Below are positions 6,669 to 7,110 of a stretch of DNA of 7,110 nucleotides, piece by piece. The stretch's first letter is position 1. Every line of letters begins with the position of its first letter. A model generated the notes under the pieces. The model did no database searches, was not told where the DNA came from, and saw only the letters and a list, made by a program, of their open reading frames with translations. The position numbers and the translations under genes were made by a program. The DNA is from Verrucomicrobiota bacterium. GTDB taxonomy: Bacteria > Verrucomicrobiota > Verrucomicrobiia > Verrucomicrobiales > DEV007. The stretch spans positions 10,831 to 17,940 of the forward strand of contig JAADHD010000141.1 of the NCBI GenBank assembly GCA_013152075.1, read 5' to 3'.

Positions 6669-7110
6669 TCAAACGCGACTTAAAACGGTGTCCCGAACCC
6701 AGTTTTTGTCATCTCGCTCGGGATAATCGAGCGTGTAGTGCAATCCCCGGCTTTCCGTGCGCTGGGCGGCATTATCGACGATTAAAGTCGCCACCTGCAC
6801 CAAATTACGCAATTCCAGCAATTCCGAGGTCACCTTGAAATTCCAGTAAAACTCCTGCACTTCCCGGCTCAGATTCTGTAAGCGCGTCGCTGCCCGCTGC
6901 AGCCGTTTGCCAGTGCGCACAATGCTGACGTAATCCCACATCAGTCGGCGAATCTCATCCCAGTTGTGATAAATCACCACCAACTCATCCACATCACTGA
7001 CATTCCCACTAGTCCATTCGGGTAGATCAAAAGATTCCGTCCGACGATCCACCGGCAGACGTTCCAATATATCTTTCACCGCCCGACGCGCCACCACCGC
7101 CCCTTCGAAC
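6669..7110 (-). CDS. nadB: L-aspartate oxidase, C-terminal part (5' end outside window)
   Basis: NadB is a cytosolic FAD flavoprotein that oxidises L-aspartate to iminoaspartate, the first step of de novo NAD synthesis, with quinolinate synthase NadA acting next. The window holds the last 146 residues, from the FEGAVVARRA helix that follows the flavin-domain motif (NSLLEG in relatives, outside the window), through the C-terminal helical domain, to TGA at 6671-6669. Identification rests on HNWDEIRRLMWDYVSIVRT (fragment residues 48-66), LLELRNLVQVA (97-107) and ESRGLHYTLDYPE (119-131), which match E. coli NadB closely in wording and order. Succinate dehydrogenase flavoproteins share the fold but not the SRGLHYTLDYPE ending. 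The catalytic residues of the flavin domain cannot be checked here. The barrel-protein gene starts 69 bases downstream on the same strand; a shared transcript is possible, with only a weak 6-base hairpin (6616-6634) between. Confidence 0.95.
   Translation of the reverse strand, partial: FEGAVVARRAVKDILERLPVDRRTESFDLPEWTSGNVSDVDELVVIYHNWDEIRRLMWDYVSIVRTGKRLQRAATRLQNLSREVQEFYWNFKVTSELLELRNLVQVATLIVDNAAQRTESRGLHYTLDYPERDDKNWVRDTVLSRV

Noticed and set aside
1..7110. Mobile element, CRISPR array, tRNA or phage remnant
   Set aside because: No transposase or integrase product, no spaced direct repeats, no tRNA-like cloverleaf and no terminal inverted repeats with target duplications were seen on either strand.

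Overview
The window looks like a piece of a Gram-negative bacterial chromosome. The signs are an outer-membrane TonB-dependent receptor, a cobalamin-dependent methionine synthase, L-aspartate oxidase and two predicted secreted proteins. Detailed wording in the methionine synthase (the SAAVGRGGETMISAQ segment) and in the secreted double-psi-barrel-like protein resembles proteins I associate with Verrucomicrobiota, perhaps the Opitutales side. This is recollection without a search, so the taxonomy is tentative. Start codons generally lack a clear Shine-Dalgarno sequence.

Layout. Positions 1-756 (+) hold the last 251 codons of a BtuB-like TonB-dependent receptor. Positions 757-858 are a short spacer with two inverted-repeat structures, the second ending one base-pair from the next start codon. 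Positions 859-4623 (+) encode a complete 1254-residue MetH with all four modules: homocysteine, folate, B12 and AdoMet reactivation. After 70 bases comes a secreted alpha/beta hydrolase of the lipase type (4694-5485, +). A 133-base convergent spacer (5486-5618) separates it from the opposite-strand block, read right to left: the C-terminal 146 codons of NadB (7110-6669, cut by the window edge), a 69-base gap, then a predicted secreted 326-residue protein with a double-psi beta-barrel-like C-terminal half (6599-5619).

How the genes may work together. The receptor and MetH form a plausible functional pair, with corrinoid uptake at the outer membrane upstream of a corrinoid-dependent enzyme on the same strand. 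The hydrolase and the barrel protein both carry signal peptides but show no sequence-level link to methionine synthesis or to each other. NadB belongs to NAD biosynthesis and probably only neighbours the barrel gene.

Most of the window is ordinary metabolism. I see no CRISPR array, tRNA, rRNA, insertion sequence or defence system. The points most worth a second look are the nested inverted repeat at the metH start, unusual residues in conserved MetH motifs, and the uncharacterised secreted barrel protein.
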